A stretch of 64,000 bases of DNA from Aquimarina longa SW024 (GTDB lineage Bacteria; Bacteroidota; Bacteroidia; Flavobacteriales; Flavobacteriaceae), in the NCBI RefSeq assembly GCF_001401755.1, contig NZ_KQ474099.1, forward strand, positions 677,692 to 741,691, written 5' to 3'. The translations under genes and the position numbers were made by a program. Below, piece after piece: positions 27,139 to 37,277 of the stretch; the stretch's first letter is position 1; each line of letters starts with the position of its first letter. Under the pieces are notes generated by a model, which had not been told where the DNA came from, did no database searches, and saw nothing but the letters and a program-made list of their open reading frames with translations.

Positions 27139-29565
27139 TTATTCATCTCTTAGTGTAGTTGCAGGGTTTTTATTAGCCACTATAAAACTCTGCCAACTTA
27201 CTGTAAGTAATATAATACTCAATGTTATTACTCCTGATAATATAAATATCCACCAACTCAGGCTTGTCTTTAATGCAAAGTTTTCTAACCAAGAATTCAT
27301 AGTATACCAAGCTATAGGAATTGCAATTATAAATGCAACCCCTATCCATTTAAGAAAATCAATATTTAGTAATTTCAGAATTCCAAAAACACTGGCTCCG
27401 TTTACTTTTCTTATTCCTATTTCTTTTTTGCGCTGTATACAGGTGTAAGATGATAATCCAAACAAGCCTAATGCAGCAATAAAAATAGCTAGCATGGTAA
27501 AAACTCTGAATGCTGCACTGAATTGCTTATCATCATTATATTGCGCATCAAATTGCTTATCGACAAACGTATAATCAAACGTACTCTTAGAAAACGTTTG
27601 TTTCCATAAGTTTTCTATCTGAGTAATGGTTTGCATAAACTCTGATGTAGAAATTATAGTTGTATCAAATTTTACCAACATGTAATTATCGACTCTGCCG
27701 TGGCGAATAATTAATGGTATTACGGGCTTTTTTAATCCAAAATGATGATAATTTTTTATCACTCCTATAATATTCCAGTCTTCGCTCCAAAACTTGATTT
27801 TTTGTCCCACAGCTTCTATTGGATTACTCATACCGATCATCTTTGCCATTTCTTCATTGATAACTACTTGTCGGTTTTTGTATGTACTATGAGATAAAAA
27901 AGTATTTCCTGCAACAAATTTCATATCCATCATTTCAAAATATTCAGGGCTATTTATTTCATAATTATAATATACTTTATTGTTATTGTTTGTCCCATCG
28001 GGATAGATAATTCCCATGGCAGATGATAAATTCATAAAATCATCACCTGGAAATGTTTGGGTAGTCATTACATGAGAAACATTAGGCAGTTTTTTTATCT
28101 TATTTTTCATAAGCTCGAGCTTTGTACTCAGAATACTATCTTTTTTAGTTAGTAACTGCCCTGAAAAAGCCACGATATTGTTTAATGAGGTTTCTAAAGG
28201 TTGATTTTGCAGGTGGTTAATCTGGCGTGTAATGACTATGGTACCAATGATAAGCACAATTGTTGCTACAAATTGTATAACTACTAGTCCTTTTCTGATA
28301 TGTAATCCATTGGTTGAAGTTCTTATTTTTCCTTTTAGCGCTTTTGAAGGTTTATAGCTACTTAACAAAAAGGCAGGATATAGACTTGCTAGCATTACTC
28401 CAAAAACTACAATACCAAAAACAGGCAGAAGCTGTTTTATAGTTCTCATATCTAATATCAATTCACCACCAGTAGTAATTTTATTATAAACTGACAATAC
28501 TAGCATACTTATAGCTATTACTAAAAGAAACGCTACCAGATTAAGAATAACCGATTCTACAATTGATTGTATGATTAACTGTGATTTCTTTGCCCCTGTT
28601 ACTTTTCGAATTCCTATTTCTTTAGCACGTTCTAGAGATTTAGTAGTAGAAAGATTAATGTAGTTCAACCAAGACAGTATTAGAATAATAAAAGCAATGG
28701 CTGTTAAGAACTTTACACGGGTAGCACTTCCGTTTATTTCGGTTTCATAAGGTTTATTAGAATACAAATGAATATCTTCTAGAGGTTCTATGTTATGACG
28801 TTCATCAAAGTTATCACTAAAATCAAGAGTCATTATTTTTGTTTTTAACGTCTTGATATTCGCATTTTTATCGATTTTGAGATATGTGAAAAAATGATTT
28901 TGATTCCAATTAAGCTCTCTTTCATATTTGTCAAATGTATTCCAAGTATTGATCGTGCTATACGAAATCAAAAAATTGGTTTTCATATGGGTAGTCTCAG
29001 GCACATTATCCATTACTCCTGTTATTCTGAGCATGGTTTTATTTCCTCCTACAAAAGCGAATATCGAGTTACCGATAGGGTTTTTATCTCCAAATAGTTT
29101 AGAGGCTAGGTTATGGGTCAATATAATGGTGTTAGGTTCTTGCAAAACACTGTTTATATCACCCTTTAACAATGAGTATCCGAATACATCAAAATATGAA
29201 GGATCTGCTAAGGATCCATTTTTTTCTTTAAAAACCTGACTGTTATAGGTAAATACTATCTCATCAAATTTATATAAGCGTACTTGCTCTAGAACTTCAG
29301 GAAATTTTCTTTTTATAGTTGGTCCCGTAAGATTATATGTTTGAGCATCCCCCGGTTCGTATATGTTACCTTTTTTATAATCCATATATACCCGATATAC
29401 ATTTTCTGATCCTTCAAAGGTGTCATAACTACGCTCATAATTCACATATATCATGATCAAAGTAAAAGAGGCAAGCCCTATCGCTAATCCCAGAATATTG
29501 AGAAATGAATAGAGCTTGTTCTTTAAAAGATGTCTAATTGCTATTTTTAAATATAAGGTGTACAT
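27139..29565 (-). CDS. MacB/FtsX-type ABC transporter permease
   Basis: 808 aa with the same double MacB-core/FtsX layout. Coupling motifs are AKEIGIRKVTG and KKEIGIRKVNGASV; the C-terminal tail is NPATTLRDE. It seems the most divergent of the four by motif wording and has lysine-rich periplasmic loops, which may mean a different substrate. It follows the permease at 29632-32022 by 66 bp. It has no ATPase domain and must use one of the two operon ATPases. Confidence 0.9.
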   Translation of the reverse strand: MYTLYLKIAIRHLLKNKLYSFLNILGLAIGLASFTLIMIYVNYERSYDTFEGSENVYRVYMDYKKGNIYEPGDAQTYNLTGPTIKRKFPEVLEQVRLYKFDEIVFTYNSQVFKEKNGSLADPSYFDVFGYSLLKGDINSVLQEPNTIILTHNLASKLFGDKNPIGNSIFAFVGGNKTMLRITGVMDNVPETTHMKTNFLISYSTINTWNTFDKYERELNWNQNHFFTYLKIDKNANIKTLKTKIMTLDFSDNFDERHNIEPLEDIHLYSNKPYETEINGSATRVKFLTAIAFIILILSWLNYINLSTTKSLERAKEIGIRKVTGAKKSQLIIQSIVESVILNLVAFLLVIAISMLVLSVYNKITTGGELILDMRTIKQLLPVFGIVVFGVMLASLYPAFLLSSYKPSKALKGKIRTSTNGLHIRKGLVVIQFVATIVLIIGTIVITRQINHLQNQPLETSLNNIVAFSGQLLTKKDSILSTKLELMKNKIKKLPNVSHVMTTQTFPGDDFMNLSSAMGIIYPDGTNNNNKVYYNYEINSPEYFEMMDMKFVAGNTFLSHSTYKNRQVVINEEMAKMIGMSNPIEAVGQKIKFWSEDWNIIGVIKNYHHFGLKKPVIPLIIRHGRVDNYMLVKFDTTIISTSEFMQTITQIENLWKQTFSKSTFDYTFVDKQFDAQYNDDKQFSAAFRVFTMLAIFIAALGLFGLSSYTCIQRKKEIGIRKVNGASVFGILKLLNIDFLKWIGVAFIIAIPIAWYTMNSWLENFALKTSLSWWIFILSGVITLSIILLTVSWQSFIVANKNPATTLRDE

Positions 29566-29631
29566 GGATATATAGTTTTTAGATTCTCATAGTACCGAAC
29601 TTGATTTGGCACTTCTATAACGTTCTTATAA

Positions 29632-32022
29632 TTACTCTGTTCTCAAACTTTTTATTGGGTTAGCTAAAGAAGCTTTTGTAGCATGGAAACATACTGCTAT
29701 AAATGCAATGAATAATGCAGATAGTCCTGCCAATGCAAACATCCACCATTGTATACTTATTCGGTAAGCAAAATCTTCTAACCAATAATTCATTATAAAC
29801 CAAGCTACTGGTGAGGCTACAATAAAGGCTACACCTACTAGATTTATAAATTCTTTAGATAAAAGTTTTACAATCTTAACTACAGAGGCTCCTAATACTT
29901 TACGAACACCTATTTCTTTTTTACGCTGTAATGTACTATATGCTACTAATCCTAATAATCCAAGACAGGATATTAATATTGCTAGTATCGTAAATGATAT
30001 AAATAGATTTCCAAAACGTTCATGGGTACGGTATTGTTTATCAAATGCTTCATCCAAAAAATAAAAGCCAAACGAATCATCGGGTAAAATTGCTTCCCAC
30101 TTCTGCTCTATAGAAGATAATGTTTCTTTGATATTATGAGTGCTGATTTTTACTGATAAAACATCTGTTCTATCAGGAGCAATAGTCATAGTCAAAGGTT
30201 TAATACTTTCTTCTAATGACTTAAAATGAAAATCTTTTATCACCCCTATTACTTGCCCTTCTTTGCCCCATTGAGAAAATTTTGCCCCTAATGCTTCTTC
30301 GGGAGAGCTGTATCCTAATACCTTTACGGCTGCCTCATTAAGCACCATAGCTTCTGTAGAATCTGTTCCAAAATCTCTTGAAAAACTTCTACCAGCAATT
30401 ACTTTTAACCCGAATTGAGGAATAAAATTATAATCCGTAAAATAAGCAGCTATATTGATGACTTGCTCTTCTCCATTTTTGTTCTTAATTAAAGAATAGG
30501 CTATATTATTTCCTCCTCCTGGAACACTAGAACCAAGACTAGTAGAAATTACTCCTGATAGAGTATTCAGATTATCTTGTAATTTTTTCTGTGCTGGTGA
30601 AATATTGGTTTCTAAAACGACGATCTGCTCCTTATCAAATCCCAATTCCTGATCACGCATATAATCCATTTGAGTATAGATAATTATAGTTCCTATAATT
30701 AATGCTATAGAGATTGTAAACTGCATGATTACCAATCCTTTTCTAAGTAGTATTCCTTTTGTTCCTGTAGAAAAGCTTCCTTTTAGAACCTTAACGGGTT
30801 TAAAAGATGATAAAACAAAGGCTGGATATGTTCCTGCAATCGATCCAATTGCTATAGCAATTATAAACAGTATTCCTATATGGGTGAAGTTAGAAAAAAT
30901 ACTAGGGCTTACAATTTTTCCTGATAGGGTGTTAAAAAGAGGTAAAAATATCGCAATAAGTACAATAGAGAGTATAAAAGATAACAGGGATATTATGATT
31001 GATTCTCCTATAAATTGAAAGGTAAGTTGTCGCTTTTCTGCTCCTATAACTTTGCGCACACCTACTTCTTTTGCTCTTTCTACAGAGCGAGCTGTAGTTA
31101 AATTAATAAAGTTTATACTGGCTATTAAAAGTATAAAAATTGCAAGTATAGAAAATATATAAATAGAATTGATGTCTCCACTTATTTCGCTTCCTCGAGA
31201 AGAATATAGATACACCTCATTTAATGGTTCAAGAAAAAGAGAAACATACGATTTATTTTCTCTCATATCGTCTCCAATATTTCGTTCTAAAAAATCAGGA
31301 AATTTAGATGCTAAAGCTACTGGGTCAGCATTAGGATTTAATAGAAGGTATGCAGATGGATCATATGTTCCCCAATATTGATCAAAATCGGTTAGAACTC
31401 CTTGAGTATATGTCGTCATAGAAATAATAATATCCGCTTGTATGTGTGAGTTTTTTGGAAAATCTTTCATAAGACCTGTAACCGTAAAATTTAAATCATG
31501 TATATCTTCATTTTTGATTTTTAAAGTTTGTCCTATTGCAGGTTGATCTCCAAAGTATTTTTTTGCTGCAGTCTCAGATAAGACGATACTATAAGGCTCT
31601 TTAAGCACAGTATTCTTATCTCCTTGTAGTATTTCAAAATCAAACATCTTAAAAAATGTAGAATCGACCGCTATTGCATTATTTTCTTTTAGTTTTATTT
31701 TTGAATTGCGTATATCTAGACTAATATCCATAACCCGAACTGCATCCAAAACTTCTGAAAATTCTTTTTGTAAATGTGGAGGCACTGCAATTGCAGGCTT
31801 ATCAGTTTCCATGGTACCTGTTGGCATTTTTATATTAGCAACTACTCGATAAATAGTATCTGACTTAGAGTGAAAGTGGTCATAGCTTAACTCAAAACCT
31901 ACATATAATAGCATTAAAAAACCTGCTGCTAATCCAATAGCGAGTCCAGAAATATTAATAAAAGAAAACACTCTGTGTTTCCACAGGTTTCTAAAAGCTA
32001 TTTTAATATGAATTTTAAACAT
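29632..32022 (-). CDS. MacB/FtsX-type ABC transporter permease
   Basis: 796 aa. Signal-anchor-like first span (about 18-40), then periplasmic core, FtsX block, span, second core and final FtsX block. Coupling motifs AKEVGVRKVIG and KKEIGVRKVLGASV; tail NPIKSLRTE. It lies 45 bp after the GIN-domain gene and 66 bp before the next permease, within the same transcription unit. Confidence 0.9.
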   Translation of the reverse strand: MFKIHIKIAFRNLWKHRVFSFINISGLAIGLAAGFLMLLYVGFELSYDHFHSKSDTIYRVVANIKMPTGTMETDKPAIAVPPHLQKEFSEVLDAVRVMDISLDIRNSKIKLKENNAIAVDSTFFKMFDFEILQGDKNTVLKEPYSIVLSETAAKKYFGDQPAIGQTLKIKNEDIHDLNFTVTGLMKDFPKNSHIQADIIISMTTYTQGVLTDFDQYWGTYDPSAYLLLNPNADPVALASKFPDFLERNIGDDMRENKSYVSLFLEPLNEVYLYSSRGSEISGDINSIYIFSILAIFILLIASINFINLTTARSVERAKEVGVRKVIGAEKRQLTFQFIGESIIISLLSFILSIVLIAIFLPLFNTLSGKIVSPSIFSNFTHIGILFIIAIAIGSIAGTYPAFVLSSFKPVKVLKGSFSTGTKGILLRKGLVIMQFTISIALIIGTIIIYTQMDYMRDQELGFDKEQIVVLETNISPAQKKLQDNLNTLSGVISTSLGSSVPGGGNNIAYSLIKNKNGEEQVINIAAYFTDYNFIPQFGLKVIAGRSFSRDFGTDSTEAMVLNEAAVKVLGYSSPEEALGAKFSQWGKEGQVIGVIKDFHFKSLEESIKPLTMTIAPDRTDVLSVKISTHNIKETLSSIEQKWEAILPDDSFGFYFLDEAFDKQYRTHERFGNLFISFTILAILISCLGLLGLVAYSTLQRKKEIGVRKVLGASVVKIVKLLSKEFINLVGVAFIVASPVAWFIMNYWLEDFAYRISIQWWMFALAGLSALFIAFIAVCFHATKASLANPIKSLRTE

Positions 32023-32067
32023 AATTATTCGTTTTTTGATATTAAGATCTAAATAGAATGATGAGCT

Positions 32068-32817
32068 CTAGTTAATTTGTTGAATAGTAGCTTTCCCTAT
32101 AACGATCCCTTTTTTTACTATAGGATTTCCATCATACGCTACAGTAGCTTCGCCATAAGCAGTAATTTTTAATTGATCTGAGACATTGATTCTAAAATTA
32201 CCTTCGCCATATGCTGTGATCTTAGTTTTTTTGGTACTCATTCTTAAGGAATTTACTGTACTCTCTCCATACATGGTATATTTTTGATTATTTGCTATTC
32301 CTTCTTTAATTTCTAAATAATTTTCTCCATAAATAGCTACTTGCAATGAATTTACTTTTAAAGAATTTATTGTCACTTTAGATTCTCCATATATTTTTAG
32401 CTTAAACTCATCTACTTCTATAGGGCTCTCACATATAATTACTTCTTCTCCACCTATTGACAGCTCTTTTACTTCCTTATAGGTTACAATAGCAGTTGCC
32501 ATAGTTTCTTTATAGATCGGTTTTTTACTTTTCCATCCTTTTTCTGTGGTTTCAACATTTTTAGTTATCATTTTGGCGCCATCAAGATAGACTTGAAGTG
32601 TTCTCCCTATCACTTCGATATGTATTTTATCGTGCGATAAACGTGCATTTTTTATACTAACACTTTCTTTATCTCCCTGTATAAAAGTTGCTTGTATATG
32701 TGGACTTATAATTACTTTATCAAAAGGTTGTACTGCTATAGTTGCTGTCTGTCCATAACAAAGGTTAATACAAAAAAGTAAGATGGTAAGTGCTATGTGA
32801 TACATAAATTTTATCAT
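32068..32817 (-). CDS. Exported GIN/DUF2807-domain protein
   Basis: 249 aa. A signal peptide (about 1-22, CYGQT) is followed by a repetitive right-handed beta structure. Recurrent turns IYGES, IYGEN, MYGES, AYGEG, AYGEA are spaced about 18-20 residues apart, typical of GIN-domain (putative adhesin head) proteins. It has no sorting domain or lipobox. It sits between two permease genes of the efflux operon (11 and 45 bp gaps), so it is probably a periplasmic or surface partner of the transporter, or its cargo. Confidence 0.82.
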   Translation of the reverse strand: MIKFMYHIALTILLFCINLCYGQTATIAVQPFDKVIISPHIQATFIQGDKESVSIKNARLSHDKIHIEVIGRTLQVYLDGAKMITKNVETTEKGWKSKKPIYKETMATAIVTYKEVKELSIGGEEVIICESPIEVDEFKLKIYGESKVTINSLKVNSLQVAIYGENYLEIKEGIANNQKYTMYGESTVNSLRMSTKKTKITAYGEGNFRINVSDQLKITAYGEATVAYDGNPIVKKGIVIGKATIQQIN

Positions 32818-32828
32818 GACATTATAGT

Positions 32829-35258
32829 TTATTCTGTTCGTAAACTTTTGGTTGGATTAGATGTTGCGGCTTTAAAAGCTTTCATACATACTGTTGCTAA
32901 TGTTATCACCATAGTAATGCTACCTGCTAAGACAAAAATCCACCAGCTAATAGAAATTCGATATGCAAATCCTTGTAACCAATTTTCCATATAGTAGTAG
33001 ACTAATGGTGTTGCAATTACTAAGGCAATGATTACTAGTTTTATAAAATCTTTAGTGAACATGCTCATCACATTGCCTACTGTAGCTCCTAGTACTTTGC
33101 GAATCCCTATTTCTTTTTTCTTCTGTTCTGCTAAGAAAGAAATTAGCCCAAACAGACCTAAGCAACTAATCAAAATAGCTAGGCATGTAAATACGATTGA
33201 TATCTGACTTAGTCTTTTCTCCTCGGCATATAGTTTTTCGACTTCTTTATCTATAAAATTATAGACAAAAGGCGTGCTGGGGTTTATTGCTCTCCAACTC
33301 TGTTGGAGGTTTGTCAATAGGGTTTTATAATCTTTAGTTTCTGCCTTAACAAGTAACCAACTAGGCTCATTATCATGAAAAAGCATGATTGGAGCTATTG
33401 CCTCTTTTAAAGAAGTGTAATGGTAATTTGCTACAACTCCTACAATCTCAAACATCGAAACTCTACCCTCATAAGTCTGTACTAATTTAGTAGCCAATGC
33501 ATCCTCTATATCAATATTAAATATATCGATAGTAGCTTTATTAACAATAACCTGAGTACTATCATTAGCTCGTAAGCTTCTACCTGTTAGTAGTGGTGTT
33601 CCAACTGTTTTAAAATAAGTATCACTAACCCCATTATACATCACTAATGTTTGATTTGAAGGATCTTTACCTGGGAGGTGTAATCCTAAGTCTCCCATTA
33701 TATGTTCTGAAGGGTAATGATTGCTCCCCGCAACATGTTTCACTCCCGTAACTTTTGACATTTGAGATCGTAATGCCTCAAATTTTTGTTTGGTATCATC
33801 AGTTCCTAAACGAATAGCGATAAGGTTTTCTTTGTTAAACCCTAAATCTTTGGTTTGCGAATATTTTACTTGCTTATTTATAATAATTACTGCTGTAATT
33901 AATGCTATTGAAATAACAAACTGAAATACGACTAATCCCTTTCGAAAAATCCCATTCCCCGTTGATACATTAATGGTTCCCTTAAGTACTTTAATTGGTT
34001 TGATTGCTGATAAAATCATAGCTGGGTATGCTCCTGCAAATAGCCCACTAAGTATACTTATTACCAATAGAGGCATCAAAACTTTGATATTTAATAATGC
34101 ACTGGGGTCTACATTTCCTTTTGTAAGTGTATTAACTAAGGGTAATATCAAAATTGTTATTGGAATACTGATCACCAATGCGATTAGGGATAATACTACT
34201 GATTCTCCTAAAAATTGTCGGATTAAAGATCCTCTATTAGCACCTACCGCTTTTCGTACTCCAATTTCTTTGGCTCGTTTATTGGCACGTGCTGTACTGA
34301 GATTAATAAAATTAATACAAGCTACCAACTGAATAAATAACGCCAAAATAAGTAATAGGTATAAATATTGAATATTTGAAACGTTATCAATCTGATTAGA
34401 AATCCCTTTAGAATACAAATGAATATCTTTAACCTTTTGTAATAATAAGCTTTTATCAAAACCTACTTCAGCTAAATTTTGTGCTCCATGACGTTGCAAA
34501 AATGCAGGTAGTTTTTGATCTAATTGTTTTTGATCTGCCCCAGGAAGCAGCTTTATATAACTATGTACAAAATTTTGGGTTGCAAAGTTTTGTTCATTTC
34601 TTACAAATTCTCCTAATCCAGGAGAATTCATACTCAAAATATAATTAGGATTAAGATGAGATTTTGTAGTACTATCTTCAAAAACACCTGTAACAGTAAG
34701 CTTCAATTCATTCTCTCCACTTCCTAAAATGAGATTTTTATCTAATGCATTTTTTTCTCCGAATAGCTTTTTAGCTAATGTAGAAGATAATACAACGGTA
34801 TTCGGTTTCTCTAATGCTCCTGTAGTATTTCCTTCTATAAAGGTATAAGTAAACATTTTAAAAAGTGTATTATCTGCCAAATATCCACGAGATTCATAAT
34901 AACTATCAGTACTGCCTTCTACTCGTAATAAGCCATTATTACCTTCTCCAAAATACACAATACGGCATGCTTCTATAACTTCTGGAAAATCCTCTTTTAA
35001 AGCTAAAGCAATCGGAGGAGAACTCGTAGCTGTATTAAGGTCAGCCCCTCCATTATCATTACTTGTAATAATCGTTCGTATCCGATAGAGGGAATCTGCA
35101 TCCTTATGGTATGTATCATATCCTAATTGTGTATATACAAACATGAATATACTTAAACAGCAAACAGTACCCGCAGTAAGTCCTAGTAAATTTATCCCTG
35201 TCTGAAGTTTATTTTTTATAAGATTCCTCCAGGCTATTTTTAAATAATTTTTAAACAT
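32829..35258 (-). CDS. MacB/FtsX-type ABC transporter permease
   Basis: 809 aa, same layout as the other three. Coupling motifs AKEIGVRKAVG and KKEIGIRKVLGATV; tail NPTKSLRTE. It is the first permease of the operon, 55 bp after the ATPase at 35314-36009, so it is the likely core partner of that ATPase and the membrane-fusion protein. The other three may be later duplicates. Confidence 0.9.
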   Translation of the reverse strand: MFKNYLKIAWRNLIKNKLQTGINLLGLTAGTVCCLSIFMFVYTQLGYDTYHKDADSLYRIRTIITSNDNGGADLNTATSSPPIALALKEDFPEVIEACRIVYFGEGNNGLLRVEGSTDSYYESRGYLADNTLFKMFTYTFIEGNTTGALEKPNTVVLSSTLAKKLFGEKNALDKNLILGSGENELKLTVTGVFEDSTTKSHLNPNYILSMNSPGLGEFVRNEQNFATQNFVHSYIKLLPGADQKQLDQKLPAFLQRHGAQNLAEVGFDKSLLLQKVKDIHLYSKGISNQIDNVSNIQYLYLLLILALFIQLVACINFINLSTARANKRAKEIGVRKAVGANRGSLIRQFLGESVVLSLIALVISIPITILILPLVNTLTKGNVDPSALLNIKVLMPLLVISILSGLFAGAYPAMILSAIKPIKVLKGTINVSTGNGIFRKGLVVFQFVISIALITAVIIINKQVKYSQTKDLGFNKENLIAIRLGTDDTKQKFEALRSQMSKVTGVKHVAGSNHYPSEHIMGDLGLHLPGKDPSNQTLVMYNGVSDTYFKTVGTPLLTGRSLRANDSTQVIVNKATIDIFNIDIEDALATKLVQTYEGRVSMFEIVGVVANYHYTSLKEAIAPIMLFHDNEPSWLLVKAETKDYKTLLTNLQQSWRAINPSTPFVYNFIDKEVEKLYAEEKRLSQISIVFTCLAILISCLGLFGLISFLAEQKKKEIGIRKVLGATVGNVMSMFTKDFIKLVIIALVIATPLVYYYMENWLQGFAYRISISWWIFVLAGSITMVITLATVCMKAFKAATSNPTKSLRTE

Positions 35259-35313
35259 AATTAATGTTATTATAATTTGACAAAAAGTCAGTTAAAATGC
35301 TACACTACCTTTT

Positions 35314-36009
35314 TTATACTGTAACTCCAATCGCTCTGTTTTGGCTTTCGGTTACGATCTGTCCATCAAAGAGATTAATTACTCTATGTGCATAATGCGA
35401 ATCTCTGTCTGAGTGGGTTACCATAACTATGGTTGTTCCTTCTTGATTCAATTCTGTAAGTAGATTCATTACTTCTATTCCGTTTTTAGAATCTAAGTTT
35501 CCTGTAGGTTCATCGGCTAAGATTAGTTTTGGAGTAGTTACTACTGCTCTGGCAATTGCTACACGTTGCTGTTGTCCTCCTGATAATTGCTGTGGAAAAT
35601 GTTTTTCGCGATGTGCTATTTTCATCCGCTCTAATACTTCTTTTACTTTTTGTTCTCGTTCCCTTTTTTTGATATTGAGATAAATCAGCGGGAGCTCTAC
35701 ATTTTCAAAAACAGTAAGCTCATCGATTAGGTTAAAACTCTGGAACACAAATCCAAGATTTCCTTTTCTAATTGTAGTACGCTGATTTTCTTTTAACCCT
35801 CCTACTTCTTGACCATCAAATTGATATTGCCCTTCATTTGGATTATCTAACATTCCAATAATATTCAGCAACGTAGATTTACCACAGCCTGATGGTCCCA
35901 TTATAGCTACAAATTCTCCTGTTTCTACTTTTAAGTCTACATTGTTTAATGCTAATGTTTCTACTTCTTCGGTTCTAAAACTCTTTTTTAAGTTCGCTAT
36001 TTGTATCAT
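35314..36009 (-). CDS. MacB/LolD-type ABC ATP-binding protein
   Basis: 231 aa. All ATPase motifs are canonical: Walker A GPSGCGKST, Q loop FVFQSFNLIDELTV, signature LSGGQQQRVAIARAV, Walker B LILADEPTGNLDS, switch His in VTHSDRDS. It energises the MacB-like permeases that follow. 16 bp downstream of the membrane-fusion protein gene. Confidence 0.95.
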   Translation of the reverse strand: MIQIANLKKSFRTEEVETLALNNVDLKVETGEFVAIMGPSGCGKSTLLNIIGMLDNPNEGQYQFDGQEVGGLKENQRTTIRKGNLGFVFQSFNLIDELTVFENVELPLIYLNIKKREREQKVKEVLERMKIAHREKHFPQQLSGGQQQRVAIARAVVTTPKLILADEPTGNLDSKNGIEVMNLLTELNQEGTTIVMVTHSDRDSHYAHRVINLFDGQIVTESQNRAIGVTV

Positions 36010-36025
36010 TTTTTGATTGATTTTT

Positions 36026-37276
36026 TTAGTGTAGTATTATTTTTTCGGCTTCTCCAAAGTTACTATAGTTAGAAATAATTACTTTTTCTCCTGCTTCTAA
36101 ACCTTCTAATAATTCATAGTATCTAGAGTTTTGTTTTCCTATGCGTATTGCTCTTTTATTTGCTACTTCCCCAGAGGTATCTACAACAAAAATCCATTGC
36201 CCTCCTGTATTCTGAAAAAAGCTTCCTTTGGGTAACAACAATGCATCATTTGATGCTCCTAATTGTAACCTTATATTATAACTTTGACCAGAGCGTATGG
36301 TTTTTGGTTTTTGATCTACAAAAACCAGATCTACTTTAAATTTTCCGTTACGTACTTCGGGATAAACTTTACGAAGGCGCAGTTGATATGCTGTACCATT
36401 ACGGTCTAATATTGCAGTCAAATTTCTTTTTATTTTATCAATATAGTGCTCATCAATAGTCGCTTCTATTTTATAGTCTGTTAATACATTGACTTGTCCT
36501 ATCCGCTGCCCTTGCCCTATGTTTTGCCCTATTTCTGCATCAAGAAATCCTAACTGTCCGTCTGCAGGGGCACGTACATTTAGGTGATCTATACGCTCAT
36601 ACACCATAGAAAGGGTCTTTTTCATTCGGGATAAATCATTATCCAAATCGCTTAATGAAGTATTACGTAACGTATTATCTTGTTCTGTTTGTAGTTTTAT
36701 GATATCGTATTGTTTTTGTGAAAGTTCATAATTCTCTTTAGAGGTCAGATATTCTTCTCGTGATATCAGTTCGTCTTTAAACAATGCCTGATTTTGTTCA
36801 TAGTTACGTTTCAACCTTTGTAACTCATATTCTGAATTAACTAGATCTTTTTTACCTGCTATTTGCCTAGAATCAAAAGTAAGCCTAGTCGAACGCAAAT
36901 CGTTTTGTTTTAATGCCAGATTATTTTCACTAGCAAGAATCTGCTCATAAAGTGCTCTATTTTCTAAAGTAAGGATGATATCTCCTTTTTTTACCATAGC
37001 ACCTTCTTCAATATGTTTTTCTGTTACTCTCCCCCCCTCGTATGCATCCATGTAAATCGTACTTATTGGAGCAACAGTACCATTAATTGTTATATAATCG
37101 TCGAATTTTCCGAAAGTAACTTCTCTTATCGATAATTTTTCTCTTTCTGTTCTAAAAGTAGCTATTGAACTACTAAACACCATTTTCCAACTTACAAAAA
37201 GTAGTAATGTTCCTATAGCAATATATCCGTAGTGCTTAGGTCTTAATCCTTTTTTCTTTTCGATTTTTATATCCAT
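36026..37276 (-). CDS. Periplasmic membrane-fusion (HlyD/MacA-like) protein
   Basis: 416 aa. An N-terminal anchor (about 17-35) is followed by a barrel-sandwich half (GGRVTEKHIEEGAMVKKGD), a long coiled-coil hairpin (about 110-220), the second lipoyl half (VRAPADGQLGFLDAEIGQ) and beta-barrel domains. It links the inner-membrane permease to the outer-membrane TolC-type channel. Second gene of the operon, 1 bp after the TolC-like gene. Confidence 0.93.
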   Translation of the reverse strand: MDIKIEKKKGLRPKHYGYIAIGTLLLFVSWKMVFSSSIATFRTEREKLSIREVTFGKFDDYITINGTVAPISTIYMDAYEGGRVTEKHIEEGAMVKKGDIILTLENRALYEQILASENNLALKQNDLRSTRLTFDSRQIAGKKDLVNSEYELQRLKRNYEQNQALFKDELISREEYLTSKENYELSQKQYDIIKLQTEQDNTLRNTSLSDLDNDLSRMKKTLSMVYERIDHLNVRAPADGQLGFLDAEIGQNIGQGQRIGQVNVLTDYKIEATIDEHYIDKIKRNLTAILDRNGTAYQLRLRKVYPEVRNGKFKVDLVFVDQKPKTIRSGQSYNIRLQLGASNDALLLPKGSFFQNTGGQWIFVVDTSGEVANKRAIRIGKQNSRYYELLEGLEAGEKVIISNYSNFGEAEKIILH

Positions 37277-37277
37277 T

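Noticed and set aside
29606..29612. TTGGCAC as a sigma-54 -24 box
   Set aside because: It faces against all nearby genes and has no -12 box at the right distance.
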